This document shows positions 15,729 through 25,200 of a stretch of 64,000 nt of DNA, in pieces. Each line of letters starts with the position of its first letter. Positions within the stretch are counted from its first letter, which is position 1. Source of the stretch: Dyadobacter diqingensis (GTDB lineage Bacteria; Bacteroidota; Bacteroidia; Cytophagales; Spirosomataceae); contig NZ_JAMXKF010000016.1 of assembly GCF_024220585.1 (NCBI RefSeq), positions 1 to 64,000 of the forward strand, in the 5' to 3' direction. The notes beneath the pieces were generated by a model, which made no database searches, was not told where the DNA came from, and worked only from the letters and a program-made list of their open reading frames with translations. The translations under genes and the position numbers were made by a program.

Positions 15729-18245
15729 TTAAACCCATTCTTTGGCTCGTTTTTGGGTACGTAAATCTTCAAATGCAACTGTTGGATCTTTGTCCGGCAC
15801 GTTAACAAAGTGATTGTAACGCTTACGAAGCTCAGGACTATCAACCACTTCCTTCCACTCGCATTTGTAGTTATTGATCAGCGACTGCATTTCGTTTTCA
15901 AACTCTGCTGCCAACCCCAGAAGATCATCCACAACAACAGCTTTCAGGTAAGAAATCCCGCCCTCCATCTTGTTCAGCCAGGTGGCAGTCCTTGTCAGCG
16001 GATCCGCAGTTTTGATATAGAACATCAGGAATCTATCGATCAGCTTGATACATGTTTCCTTGTCCACATCAGAAGCAATCAATTGTGCATGCTGTGGTTT
16101 TGAGCCTCCGTTTCCACAAACGTATAAGTTCCAGCCTTTTTCAGTGGCGATGATACCAAAATCCTTGCTCTGCGCCTCTGCACATTCGCGAATACAGCCC
16201 GATACCGCAGATTTAAATTTATGCGGCGCACGTATCCCCTTATATCTTTCTTCTACCTCGATAGCAAACGAAACAGAATCCTGCACACCAAAGCGGCACC
16301 AGGTAGAACCTACGCAGCTTTTCACAGTACGCAACGCTTTTCCATAAGCATGACCACTTTCAAAACCTGCGTCGATCAGCTCTTCCCAGATCAGTGGCAG
16401 ATCATTGACGTGCGCACCGAATAAGTCGATACGCTGACCACCCGTTATTTTGGTATAAAGGCCATATTTCTTCGCAACCTGCCCAATCACAATCAGTTTA
16501 TCCGGAGTAATTTCACCGCCCGGAATACGCGGCACGACAGAATAGGTACCACCTTTTTGAATGTTGGCCAGATAACGGTCGTTTGAATCCTGAATTGGCG
16601 CACGGTCTTTTGTCAAAACATTTTCATTCCAAAGACTTGCCAGAAGGGATGCTACAACGGGTTTACAAACTTCGCAGCCATCACCATGACCAAACTCATT
16701 CAACACCTCGCCATAAGTTCTCAGGCCATTCATTTTCACGAGATCAAGCAGTTCCTGGCGTGAATGATCGAAATGCTCACAAACCACATTTCTCACATAT
16801 TGGCCATTTTGCTTCATTACGCCCTGAATGATATCTTTCACCATCGGGATACAGCCGCCACAACCGGTTCCGGCTTTGCAGCATTTTTTCAGCGCATCAA
16901 TCGTTGTATGACCGTTTTCACCAATCTCATGACAGAGCATTCCCTTCGTCACCGCTTCACAAGAGCAAATCAGCGCGTCATCAGGCAGGCTCATCACACC
17001 AGCACCGGCATCCTCCCCACCTCTTGAACCCAGGATCAGGTCTTCAGAGTCCGGCGGAAGTATTGTTTTATTCTTACAGGTTTGCAGCAGCATGTTGTAT
17101 TGCTCTGCGTCACCTACCAAAATTCCGCCTAAAAGTTCTTTACCATCCGGCGACACATTTATTCTCTTGTAAATGCCTTTCGCCTTATTTTCATAACGAA
17201 TCGTTTTACAAGCAGGCTCCTCTATGAAAGGATCTCCGAAACTCGCCACATCCGTTCCGATCAGTTTTAGCTTGGTGGACATATCGTACGGCAAAAATTC
17301 CTTTTCCGTACCGGTCAAAGCACCGGCAACCACGTCAGCCATTTCATAACCCGGCGCAATTAATCCGTAGATCATATGGTGCGCCAAAGCACATTCGCCG
17401 ATTGCGAAGATGTACGGATCCGAAGTACGTAGACCATTATCCACTACAATCCCGCCGCGAGGGTGCGTATCCAGCCCGGCAATTTTAGCAAGCTCGTCGC
17501 GCGGACGAATACCTGCGGAAATAACCAGCATATCCACATCCAGGAAGGAATTATCGGCAAACTGCATCCCCTTAATAAAATCACCTCCAACAATCTCTTG
17601 CGTGCTTTTAGCCAGATGAATATTCAAACCCAACGACTCCAGCTGACTTTGTAAAATTTTGGACCCCGCATCATCAATCTGTCTTGGCATCAAACGTGAG
17701 GCAAATTCAACAACGTGAGCTTCTTCCAGGCCAAGGTCAAGCAATGCTTTGGCAGCTTCCAGCCCCAGCAAACCACCACCAAGCACGGCACCTCTTTTTG
17801 CCTTTTTGGCATACGCTTGGATCAACTCAAGATCCTCTATAGTCCTATATACAAAAACACCATCTTTTTCCACACCCGGAATAGACGGAACAAACGCACC
17901 GGAGCCCGTGGCCATGACCAGATAGTCATAATGCACTACGTGTCCATGGTGAGATCTTACCAGTTTCTCTTCTCTGTCGATATCTACAACAGGGTCAGAA
18001 AGGAACAGTCTGATACCATTTTCAGCGTACCAATCCACACTGGCCATAGTAAGATCATCAGCAGTTTTACCAGCAAAATATTCACTAAGGTGAACGCGAT
18101 CATAGGCTACACGAGGCTCTTCCCCAAAAACCGTCAGTGTAAATTCCTGATCATTTTTTTTCCTGGCTAGCAATTTCTCGCAGAATTTGTAGCCGACCAT
18201 ACCATTACCAATGACAACGATATGCGTGTTTGTGTTTGCTTTCAT
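15729..18245 (-). CDS. nirB: NADH-dependent nitrite reductase large subunit
   Basis: An 838-residue assimilatory nitrite reductase, close to the usual length of about 850. The order is an FAD/NAD(P)-binding region with VIGNGMVG (11-18) and VLGGGLLGLEAA (154-165), then a BFD-like [2Fe-2S] domain with Cys427, Cys429, Cys462 and Cys465. A second BFD-like segment follows (about 489-527). The C-terminal siroheme/[4Fe-4S] catalytic domain has Cys644-x5-Cys650 and Cys684-x3-Cys688. It reduces nitrite to ammonium with NADH in the cytoplasm. It is first in an operon with nirD and a NarX/NarL-like pair and divergent from cobA. Confidence 0.97.
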   Translation of the reverse strand: MKANTNTHIVVIGNGMVGYKFCEKLLARKKNDQEFTLTVFGEEPRVAYDRVHLSEYFAGKTADDLTMASVDWYAENGIRLFLSDPVVDIDREEKLVRSHHGHVVHYDYLVMATGSGAFVPSIPGVEKDGVFVYRTIEDLELIQAYAKKAKRGAVLGGGLLGLEAAKALLDLGLEEAHVVEFASRLMPRQIDDAGSKILQSQLESLGLNIHLAKSTQEIVGGDFIKGMQFADNSFLDVDMLVISAGIRPRDELAKIAGLDTHPRGGIVVDNGLRTSDPYIFAIGECALAHHMIYGLIAPGYEMADVVAGALTGTEKEFLPYDMSTKLKLIGTDVASFGDPFIEEPACKTIRYENKAKGIYKRINVSPDGKELLGGILVGDAEQYNMLLQTCKNKTILPPDSEDLILGSRGGEDAGAGVMSLPDDALICSCEAVTKGMLCHEIGENGHTTIDALKKCCKAGTGCGGCIPMVKDIIQGVMKQNGQYVRNVVCEHFDHSRQELLDLVKMNGLRTYGEVLNEFGHGDGCEVCKPVVASLLASLWNENVLTKDRAPIQDSNDRYLANIQKGGTYSVVPRIPGGEITPDKLIVIGQVAKKYGLYTKITGGQRIDLFGAHVNDLPLIWEELIDAGFESGHAYGKALRTVKSCVGSTWCRFGVQDSVSFAIEVEERYKGIRAPHKFKSAVSGCIRECAEAQSKDFGIIATEKGWNLYVCGNGGSKPQHAQLIASDVDKETCIKLIDRFLMFYIKTADPLTRTATWLNKMEGGISYLKAVVVDDLLGLAAEFENEMQSLINNYKCEWKEVVDSPELRKRYNHFVNVPDKDPTVAFEDLRTQKRAKEWV

Positions 18246-18418
18246 AGTTACAATTAACTATTAATTTTGAATAACCCTGTTGTTTTATTGTAATATTCTA
18301 ATAATACCCCTTATTTACCACCAAATATTACATGTCAAAATTAAACTGTGTTTTTCTATTTTCCTAACTTTATATTCTATTAATGATCATTTTACACACT
18401 TATTTTTTGGCAAAAGTA

Positions 18419-18448
18419 TTGTTTTGTAAAATATTGCTGTTAATTTTG
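18419..18448 (+). promoter_or_regulatory. Candidate promoter of cobA
   Basis: TTG at 18419-18421 and TAATTTTG at 18441-18448 are separated by 19 bp and fit the Bacteroidota -33/-7 consensus. The start codon is 77 bp downstream. No equally good promoter was found for the opposite strand. Confidence 0.5.
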
Positions 18449-18461
18449 AACCAATAAATCG

Positions 18462-18488
18462 ACATAGTGAACATTTACTATGTATAGT
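18462..18488. promoter_or_regulatory. Overlapping palindromes in the nirB-cobA intergenic region
   Basis: ACATAGT at 18462-18468 and ACTATGT at 18477-18483 form a perfect inverted repeat with an 8-bp spacer. The second arm also opens the palindrome ACTAT-GT-ATAGT (18477-18488). The position just downstream of the predicted cobA promoter suits an operator, possibly for the NarL-like regulator encoded nearby; the link is speculative. Confidence 0.4.
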
Positions 18489-18524
18489 ACATTTCTAATA
18501 TTCACCAGAACATATATATAAGAG

Positions 18525-19283
18525 ATGGAGCCGAAACTTACACTCGTGGGAGCAGGTCCGGGAAACGGAGAGTTGATCACCTTAAAAGGAATCAAGGTTT
18601 TAAAGACAGCCGACGTCGTTTTGTATGACGAGCTGGTCAGCACCGAAATACTTGATTTCGCACCAGAGCAAGCGTTGAAAATATATGTAGGAAAAAAATC
18701 AGGTGCGGCGTCATTTTCTCAGGACGAAATCAACGGACTGATCGTAAGACTTGCACGTAAACGCGGACATGTGGTTCGTTTGAAAGGCGGAGACTCCTTT
18801 GTTTTCGGACGCGGTCATGAAGAGATGGAGTACGCACGTGACTATGATATTCCTTGTGAAGTTGTACCTGGTGTTTCAAGCTGCATCGCGGTGCCTGCTT
18901 CTCTGGAAATTCCTGTAACGCGGAGAGGTGTAAGCGAAAGTTTCTGGGTCATCACCGGCACAACGAGAAACGGTGAGTTATCTGACGATATGAGACTGGC
19001 TGCTCAATCCAAAGCAACGATCGTTGTATTGATGGGTATGAATAAGCTGAACGAAATTTGTGATCTGTATAAATATTTTGGACGCGGACATTTGCCTATG
19101 GCGGTGATTCAAAACGGCACACGCCCGGATGAAAAAAGCGTAATGGGCCAGGTTTGGGAAATGCCGAGACTGGTAAAAGAAAATAATCTGGGTACGCCGG
19201 CAATCATCGTACTTGGAGAGGTTGTAGGATTGCATCCATCTTACGCGATGGAATATCTGCAGAGTATAAATCTGGCTTCTTAG
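18525..19283 (+). CDS. cobA: Uroporphyrinogen-III C-methyltransferase
   Basis: A 252-residue tetrapyrrole methylase (SUMT) that adds two SAM-derived methyl groups to uroporphyrinogen III to make precorrin-2, the precursor of siroheme. The family start GAGPGNGELITLKGIKVL (residues 9-26) and the glycine-rich VVRLKGGDSFVFGRG are both clear. It lacks the CysG N-terminal module; that activity is supplied by the separate Met8-like gene at 28053. Its position, divergent from nirB, fits a role in providing siroheme for nitrite reductase rather than cobalamin. Confidence 0.95.
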   Translation: MEPKLTLVGAGPGNGELITLKGIKVLKTADVVLYDELVSTEILDFAPEQALKIYVGKKSGAASFSQDEINGLIVRLARKRGHVVRLKGGDSFVFGRGHEEMEYARDYDIPCEVVPGVSSCIAVPASLEIPVTRRGVSESFWVITGTTRNGELSDDMRLAAQSKATIVVLMGMNKLNEICDLYKYFGRGHLPMAVIQNGTRPDEKSVMGQVWEMPRLVKENNLGTPAIIVLGEVVGLHPSYAMEYLQSINLAS

Positions 19284-19289
19284 CAAAAA

Positions 19290-19321
19290 AGCCGATCAGG
19301 TGTGGGGACACCAAATCGGCT
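19290..19321. other. Hairpin downstream of cobA
   Basis: AGCCGAT and ATCGGCT enclose an inner GGTGT/ACACC stem with a GGGG loop, giving a strong two-part hairpin directly after the cobA stop. The A-run lies on the upstream side, so it is a poor terminator for cobA and would work better on the opposite strand, where no gene ends. It may protect the mRNA 3' end. Confidence 0.4.
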
Positions 19322-19508
19322 AATGTATTATCCCAACAGGGCTATTCAAACTCAAGGGATATTGTTCATGTTTCAAATAAACAGATCAAATAAAATGGAA
19401 AAAAGAACATAAAGCAAATTCTAAAAAATTACTTGAACGCGCAACGTCGCCTTTAAGCCTGAATTAAGCCACTAGAATGGCACTGGTTATCTTTTTTCAT
19501 TTTATCCA

Positions 19509-20879
19509 ATGATCCAAATGAAAACAATTCGCTACCTCTTTATTACCGGAGCAGCACTGGGAATCTCTGCACTTTTGTCGTTGGAAACGATGGCACAGCT
19601 TAGCATTTCCGGACAACTCCGTACACGTTCCGAACTACTTTCCGGTCAGGGATCACCTCTTTCCAAAGGAAGCAAGCCGGCATTTTTCACATCGCAACGC
19701 ACACGATTGAATGTGGGGTACAAGGGATATCGCACGCAGTTTTTCATTTCAGCGCAGGATGTAAGGGTCTGGGGACAGGATGCTTCCACCAACAACCGCG
19801 TTACGAATGCCGCTCAAAATGGCTTTATGTTACATGAAGCCTGGGGAGAGATCAGTTTACTGGACACAAACCAGATCAAGGCCGGCAAAGAATTTTCATT
19901 GAAAATCGGACGTCAGGAATTGCTTTATGATGATAGCCGTCTACTTGGGAATCTGGACTGGCTGCAACAGGCAAGAAGACATGACGCTGCTTTAATTAAA
20001 TACAGTAACCAGGGTTTTACCGCACATTTCGGTTTTGCGTATAACCAGAACAGTGAGTTAAAAACAGGTACTTTATACAACGGTGTACCCAATGGGTATC
20101 CTGCCGGAACCAACGGAATCGGCACGATGTACAAGTCGATGCAGTTTGGTTATGCGAGTAAAAAATTAAAACAGGGTATCGTTTCATTACTTGTTTTAAA
20201 GGACGATTTTCAAAAATATACGTTAACACAGACTGGTACGAAAAATCTCGAAAAAGGGGTGAACAGCAGAGTAACATTTGGCCCGTACTTGCAAACAAAA
20301 CTTGGAAAAAGCTGGAATCTGACGGCAAGCGCGTACATGCAGCAGGGTAAGGATAAGGACGGAGCTAAACTCTCAGCCTATATGTATTCGGTGAAAGGAG
20401 TTTATGATGTAAATAAATTCATTTCAGTGGGTCCCGGATTTGATTATACCTCAGGCAGCGGCACCGGCAGTACCAAGAACAAAACGTTTGACCCGTTATA
20501 CGGAACACCGCACAAGTTCTGGGGACAGATGGATTATTTCTACGCAGCCAACGGATTCGGGAAAGGCGGTTTGTCCGACCTATATCTGACGAGCACAATC
20601 AAAGCGTCACCCAAACTTTCGATACAGGCGGATCTTCACCAGTTTTCGAGCCCTTCGCAGGTTATTAATGCCAAAGACGAAAAACTCAGCAGCAATTTTG
20701 GAGAGGAACTGGATATCATTGCCACTTTTAATTTAACAAGAACGATAAGCTTCCAGGGAGGATATTGCACATTTTTACCAACGAATTCACTGGCCCAGGT
20801 TAAGGGCGTAACCGATCCTCAGAAGATGGCCAACTGGGCCTATCTGATGATCAGCATCAAACCTGATTTCCTTAAATAA
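19509..20879 (+). CDS. Alginate-export-type outer-membrane porin
   Basis: A 456-residue exported beta-barrel protein. The signal peptide is MKTIRYLF followed by a hydrophobic run ending in ALLSLETMAQ. It then shows the features of the alginate-export barrel family: LSISGQLRTRSELLSGQ, FFTSQRTRLNVGYKGYRTQFFISAQDVRVWG and KIGRQELLYDDSRLLGNLDW. Members near nitrate genes are thought to let nitrate or nitrite cross the outer membrane; this is inferred from its place just before narK. The second ATG, at 19518, may be the true start. Confidence 0.85.
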   Translation: MIQMKTIRYLFITGAALGISALLSLETMAQLSISGQLRTRSELLSGQGSPLSKGSKPAFFTSQRTRLNVGYKGYRTQFFISAQDVRVWGQDASTNNRVTNAAQNGFMLHEAWGEISLLDTNQIKAGKEFSLKIGRQELLYDDSRLLGNLDWLQQARRHDAALIKYSNQGFTAHFGFAYNQNSELKTGTLYNGVPNGYPAGTNGIGTMYKSMQFGYASKKLKQGIVSLLVLKDDFQKYTLTQTGTKNLEKGVNSRVTFGPYLQTKLGKSWNLTASAYMQQGKDKDGAKLSAYMYSVKGVYDVNKFISVGPGFDYTSGSGTGSTKNKTFDPLYGTPHKFWGQMDYFYAANGFGKGGLSDLYLTSTIKASPKLSIQADLHQFSSPSQVINAKDEKLSSNFGEELDIIATFNLTRTISFQGGYCTFLPTNSLAQVKGVTDPQKMANWAYLMISIKPDFLK

Positions 20880-20946
20880 TCCGAATACATCAAGAATTTG
20901 AATGCCGCATCACTCTTATTATAAAAGCCTCAAATCTCATTGAACT

Positions 20947-22260
20947 ATGGAAACGACAAATAAACCGTTACAGAAACTAAATATTTTCAGTGTTAAAGGT
21001 GTTCAAATGAGAACCTTTCACCTGACCTGGATGGCATTTTTCCTTTGCTTTTTCGGATGGTTCGGATTGGCCCCTTTAATGACGGTAGTCAAAACTGATC
21101 TTGGACTAACGAAAGGACAAATCGGGAATATCATTATTGCATCGGTAGCAGCCACGGTTATTGCCCGGATCGCAATCGGAAAACTTTGCGATACCTGGGG
21201 ACCACGGAAAACGTACACCGCGCTGCTTGGAATCTGTTCCATCCCGGTTATGACAGTCGGTTTGGTTCATTCTTATGAAGGTTTTTTACTTTTCAGACTT
21301 GCCATCGGGGTGATCGGTGCTTCATTCGTCATTACTCAATACCACACTTCGGTCATGTTTGACAAGAAGATCGTAGGAACTGCCAACGCCGTTGCCGGTG
21401 GATGGGGAAATTTGGGCGGCGGAGTTACGAACATGGTTATGCCGTTGGTTTTTGCAGGGTTCGTAGGCGCAGGTTATTTACCTGAGTCGGCATGGAGACT
21501 AGCCATGGTTGTACCGGGTGTTTTGCTTTTGATCTTTGCTTTTGTTTATTATTTCTACACAAAAGACACGCCGGCTGGTAACTTTGATGAACTGCCGGAA
21601 TACAACCAGACATCGGCTGTTAAAACAAAAGGAACCTTGACACTGGCGATGAAGGATCCACGTACCTGGGCACTTTTCCTTGCCTACGGCGCTTGTTTCG
21701 GAATCGAGATCACCTTTGATAACATTGCCGCTTTATATTTCTTTGAAAACTTTGACACCACACTTGCAGTAGCAGGTATCCTCGCCGGAACGTTTGGTTT
21801 CATGAACCTTTTTGCCCGGGCATTGGGAGGTATCGTCGCTGACAAAGTCGGCTTGAAATATGGAATGCTAGGGAAAGGCCGTCTGCTTGCGCTTTTGCTA
21901 GCTTTGGAAGGAATCGGTATTGCATTGTTCGCACAGAGCGGCAGTCTGGTAATTGCGGTAGCGACCATGTTGTGTTTCGCAATGTTCCTGAAAATGGCCA
22001 ATGGTGTTACTTATTCAATCGTTCCTTTTGTAAACCAGAAAGCGATCGGATCTGTGAGCGGAATCGTTGGGGCAGGTGGAAATGTTGGAGCAGTTTTGGC
22101 CGGATTCCTTTTCAAATCAAGCTCAATCACTTATTCTCAGGCATTTGTATACATCGGCGTAGCGATCGCCTGTGTGGCAGCCATCGTAGCCTTAGTCAAT
22201 TTTGACAAAATAAGAACAGCAGTACCCGAAGCCAATACGCTTGAAACTGCTAATTCATAA
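20947..22260 (+). CDS. narK: Nitrate/nitrite MFS transporter
   Basis: A 437-residue major facilitator of the nitrate/nitrite porter family with about 12 transmembrane helices. Both nitrate signature-like glycine motifs are visible: GGWGNLGGGVTNMVMP in the first half and GIVGAGGNVGAVLAGF in the second. Between the halves, a loop carries YYFYTKDTPAGNF, a usual NarK feature. It would bring nitrate across the inner membrane for the assimilatory reductase encoded 24 bp downstream. Confidence 0.95.
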   Translation: METTNKPLQKLNIFSVKGVQMRTFHLTWMAFFLCFFGWFGLAPLMTVVKTDLGLTKGQIGNIIIASVAATVIARIAIGKLCDTWGPRKTYTALLGICSIPVMTVGLVHSYEGFLLFRLAIGVIGASFVITQYHTSVMFDKKIVGTANAVAGGWGNLGGGVTNMVMPLVFAGFVGAGYLPESAWRLAMVVPGVLLLIFAFVYYFYTKDTPAGNFDELPEYNQTSAVKTKGTLTLAMKDPRTWALFLAYGACFGIEITFDNIAALYFFENFDTTLAVAGILAGTFGFMNLFARALGGIVADKVGLKYGMLGKGRLLALLLALEGIGIALFAQSGSLVIAVATMLCFAMFLKMANGVTYSIVPFVNQKAIGSVSGIVGAGGNVGAVLAGFLFKSSSITYSQAFVYIGVAIACVAAIVALVNFDKIRTAVPEANTLETANS

Positions 22261-22284
22261 TTCCATCAATAATCTTTTACGAGT

Positions 22285-25200
22285 ATGAAAACTTCCTCTG
22301 ATACCTATAAATCTACCTGTTGCTATTGCGGCGTGGGTTGCGGCGTAGTTGTAAAGAAGGAAGAGAACGGACGCCTGAGTCTGGAGGGAGACAAAGAACA
22401 CCCCTCCAGCAAAGGAATGCTTTGTTCCAAAGGAATGAACCTGCACTATACAGTAATGGATCAGTCGGACCGGTTGTTGTACCCGCAAATGCGGCACAAC
22501 CGGTCCATGCCATTACAACGCGTGTCATGGGATGAAGCTTTGGAAAGAACTGCTGCCGTTTTTAAGACATTTATTAAAAAATTCGGCCCTGATTCGGTCG
22601 CTTTTTACGTTTCCGGACAATGCCTTACGGAGGAATATTATCTGGTAAACAAACTGATCAAAGGATTTATCGGCTCCAATAACATCGATACCAATTCCAG
22701 ACTTTGCATGAGTTCGGCGGTTGTCGGATACAAGCTGGCCCTTGGAGAGGATTGTGTGCCGGTTTGTTATGACGACATTGAAGAAGCTGATGTATTTTAT
22801 GTAACGGGTGCAAATCCGGCCTGGTGCCATCCTATTTTGTGGAGACGCATCGAAGCACATAAAAATGCAAATCCTCATGTTAAAATTATTTGTGTAGATC
22901 CGCGCCGCACGGATACTGCACGCTCATCTGATCTTCATCTGGGGATCGTTCCGGGCACTGACATTGTTTTGAACAATGCCATCGGCCGGATATTGGTTGA
23001 GAAAAATTATATCAACCAACAGTTCATTGAAGACCATACAGATGGTTATGTACTTTTTAAGGAAAAAGTTTTTGAGAGAACAGTACAGGAATCTGCCGAA
23101 ATATGCGGTATAAATCCTGATGATATATATCTGGCTGCCGACTGGATCGGTCAGTCGAAGGGTTTCCTTTCCTTATGGACGATGGGGCTGAATCAGTCTG
23201 TGATTGGCGTTAACAAAAATCTTTCGTTGATTAACCTTCACCTGATCACAGGCAAAATCGGCACACCAGGAAACGGCCCATTTTCTTTGACCGGCCAACC
23301 TAACGCCATGGGAGGCAGGGAAACCGGAGGACTCGCCAACATTCTTCCCGCGCACCGTGATGTGACCAACGCTACACACCGGGAAGAAATGGAGTCTTTC
23401 TGGAACGCACCGGTTAAGATTGCCCATAAACCTGGCTTCACGGCAACCGAAATGTTTGAGGCGCTTGCTGATGACCGTCTGAAAGCGATATGGGTTATTA
23501 ATACCAACCCGTTGGTGAGTATGCCGGATATCAATGTGGCCGAGAAAGCATTAAAAAATGCACGTTTTGTCGTGGTGCAGGATATCTCCAATCTGGCAGA
23601 TACGGTTCATTTTGCCGATGTGGTTTTACCTGCTGCTGCCTGGCTGGAAAAAGAAGGTACCATGACGAATGCAGAAAGACGCATTACCTATTTGCCAAAA
23701 GCTTTGGAAGCGCCGGGAGAGGCTTTGCCGGATTCGGAAATCATTTGGAAATTTGCGCAAAAAATGGGTTTCGGAGAAGCGTTTAATTACAAAAACACTT
23801 CTGAGGTTTATGATGAATACAAACAAGTTACGGCCAACACCAATGTGGATGTAACCGGTGTTGATTATGACCTTTTAAAAAGCAACCGCAGTGTGCAATG
23901 GCCGCTTAGTACACAAGACCTGAATACTGCGGCAGAAAATATTTCTAAAAATATAATCAGTACGGCCAATTCAGTCGGCACGAAACGACTGTTTACGGAT
24001 CATACTTTTTACACAGCCAATAAACGTGCACAGATTTTCGCTGTTGCCGATGAAAATACTTCTGAACCAACGGATGAAAATTTTCCGCTGGTTTTGACCA
24101 CAGGCCGTATCCGGGATCAATGGCATACGATGACCAAAACGGGACGGGTTACCAAACTTAAACAACATATTCCACAACCATTTTTGCAAATCCACCCTAA
24201 AGACGCAGAGGCAAGAAACATCAAAGAAGGCGCGCTGGTGGTTGTAAAAGGCCGTCGCGGGGAAGTACGTGTTAAGGCACAACTAAGCGATGACGTTCGC
24301 CAAGGCCTGTGTTTCCTGCCTATGCACTGGGGGAAAATTCTGGGAAGTAATCTGGGAAGAGCTAATAACCTGACCAATAATCTGGTGGATCCTAAGTCCA
24401 AGGAGCCGGATTTCAAGTTTTCGGCGGTTGAAGTTGAATTATATAAAAAGCCTTTTGAAAAAATAATTGTTATCGGAGCTGGTTCAGCTGGTTTGGGTTT
24501 TATCAACGCTTATCGCACGCTTAATCAGGAAGATGAAATTCATGTTTTTTCAAAAGAAATATTCCCGTTCTACAACCGGGTACTTTTGCCGGACTACATC
24601 AGCGGCGAACAAACCTGGGAACAACTTGTAAAACTGCGGGAAGATCAGTTTGCTGATTCGAACATTACAGTTCACAAAGGTATCAGCATCGCCCATATTG
24701 ATAGAAAAAACAAAATTGTTACAGACAGCGAAGGGAATGAGCATACCTATGATAAGTTAATCCTGGGTATGGGCAGCAAGGCATTTATGCCAAAAGGGGT
24801 ACCTGAACTTCCGGGAATTTTCAATATGCGGTCGCGTTTCGACGCGGATAATCTTTTGCCATTCATCAATCAGGCAGATTCGCATGCTGTAATTGTCGGC
24901 GGGGGTATCTTAGGACTGGAACTAGCGGCTTCTTTCCGGAAAATCGACGTAAAAGTTACGGTAATCCAGCGCAGCGGCCGGTTAATGGAACGCCAGCTTG
25001 ATCCGCTGGCCAGCGAACTTTTATACCAGGATCTGACCGACCGGGGAATCGAAATTTATTTTAATGATGAAGTTTCTACTTTCTACGGCAATAACAAGGT
25101 GGAAGGTATTTTGTTAAAATCGGGAAGAAAAATAAACTGTCAGGTTGTCGTAATGGCGATCGGAACGGTACCGACGATAGATCTGGCACGCGAGGCGGGC

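Noticed and set aside
19290..19321. Rho-independent terminator of cobA
   Set aside because: The A-run is on the wrong side of the stem and no T-tract follows, so it is reported only as a hairpin.
24117..24506. 129-residue minus-strand frame inside the nitrate reductase gene
   Set aside because: It is the shadow of a strongly supported coding frame on the plus strand and has no recognisable domain.
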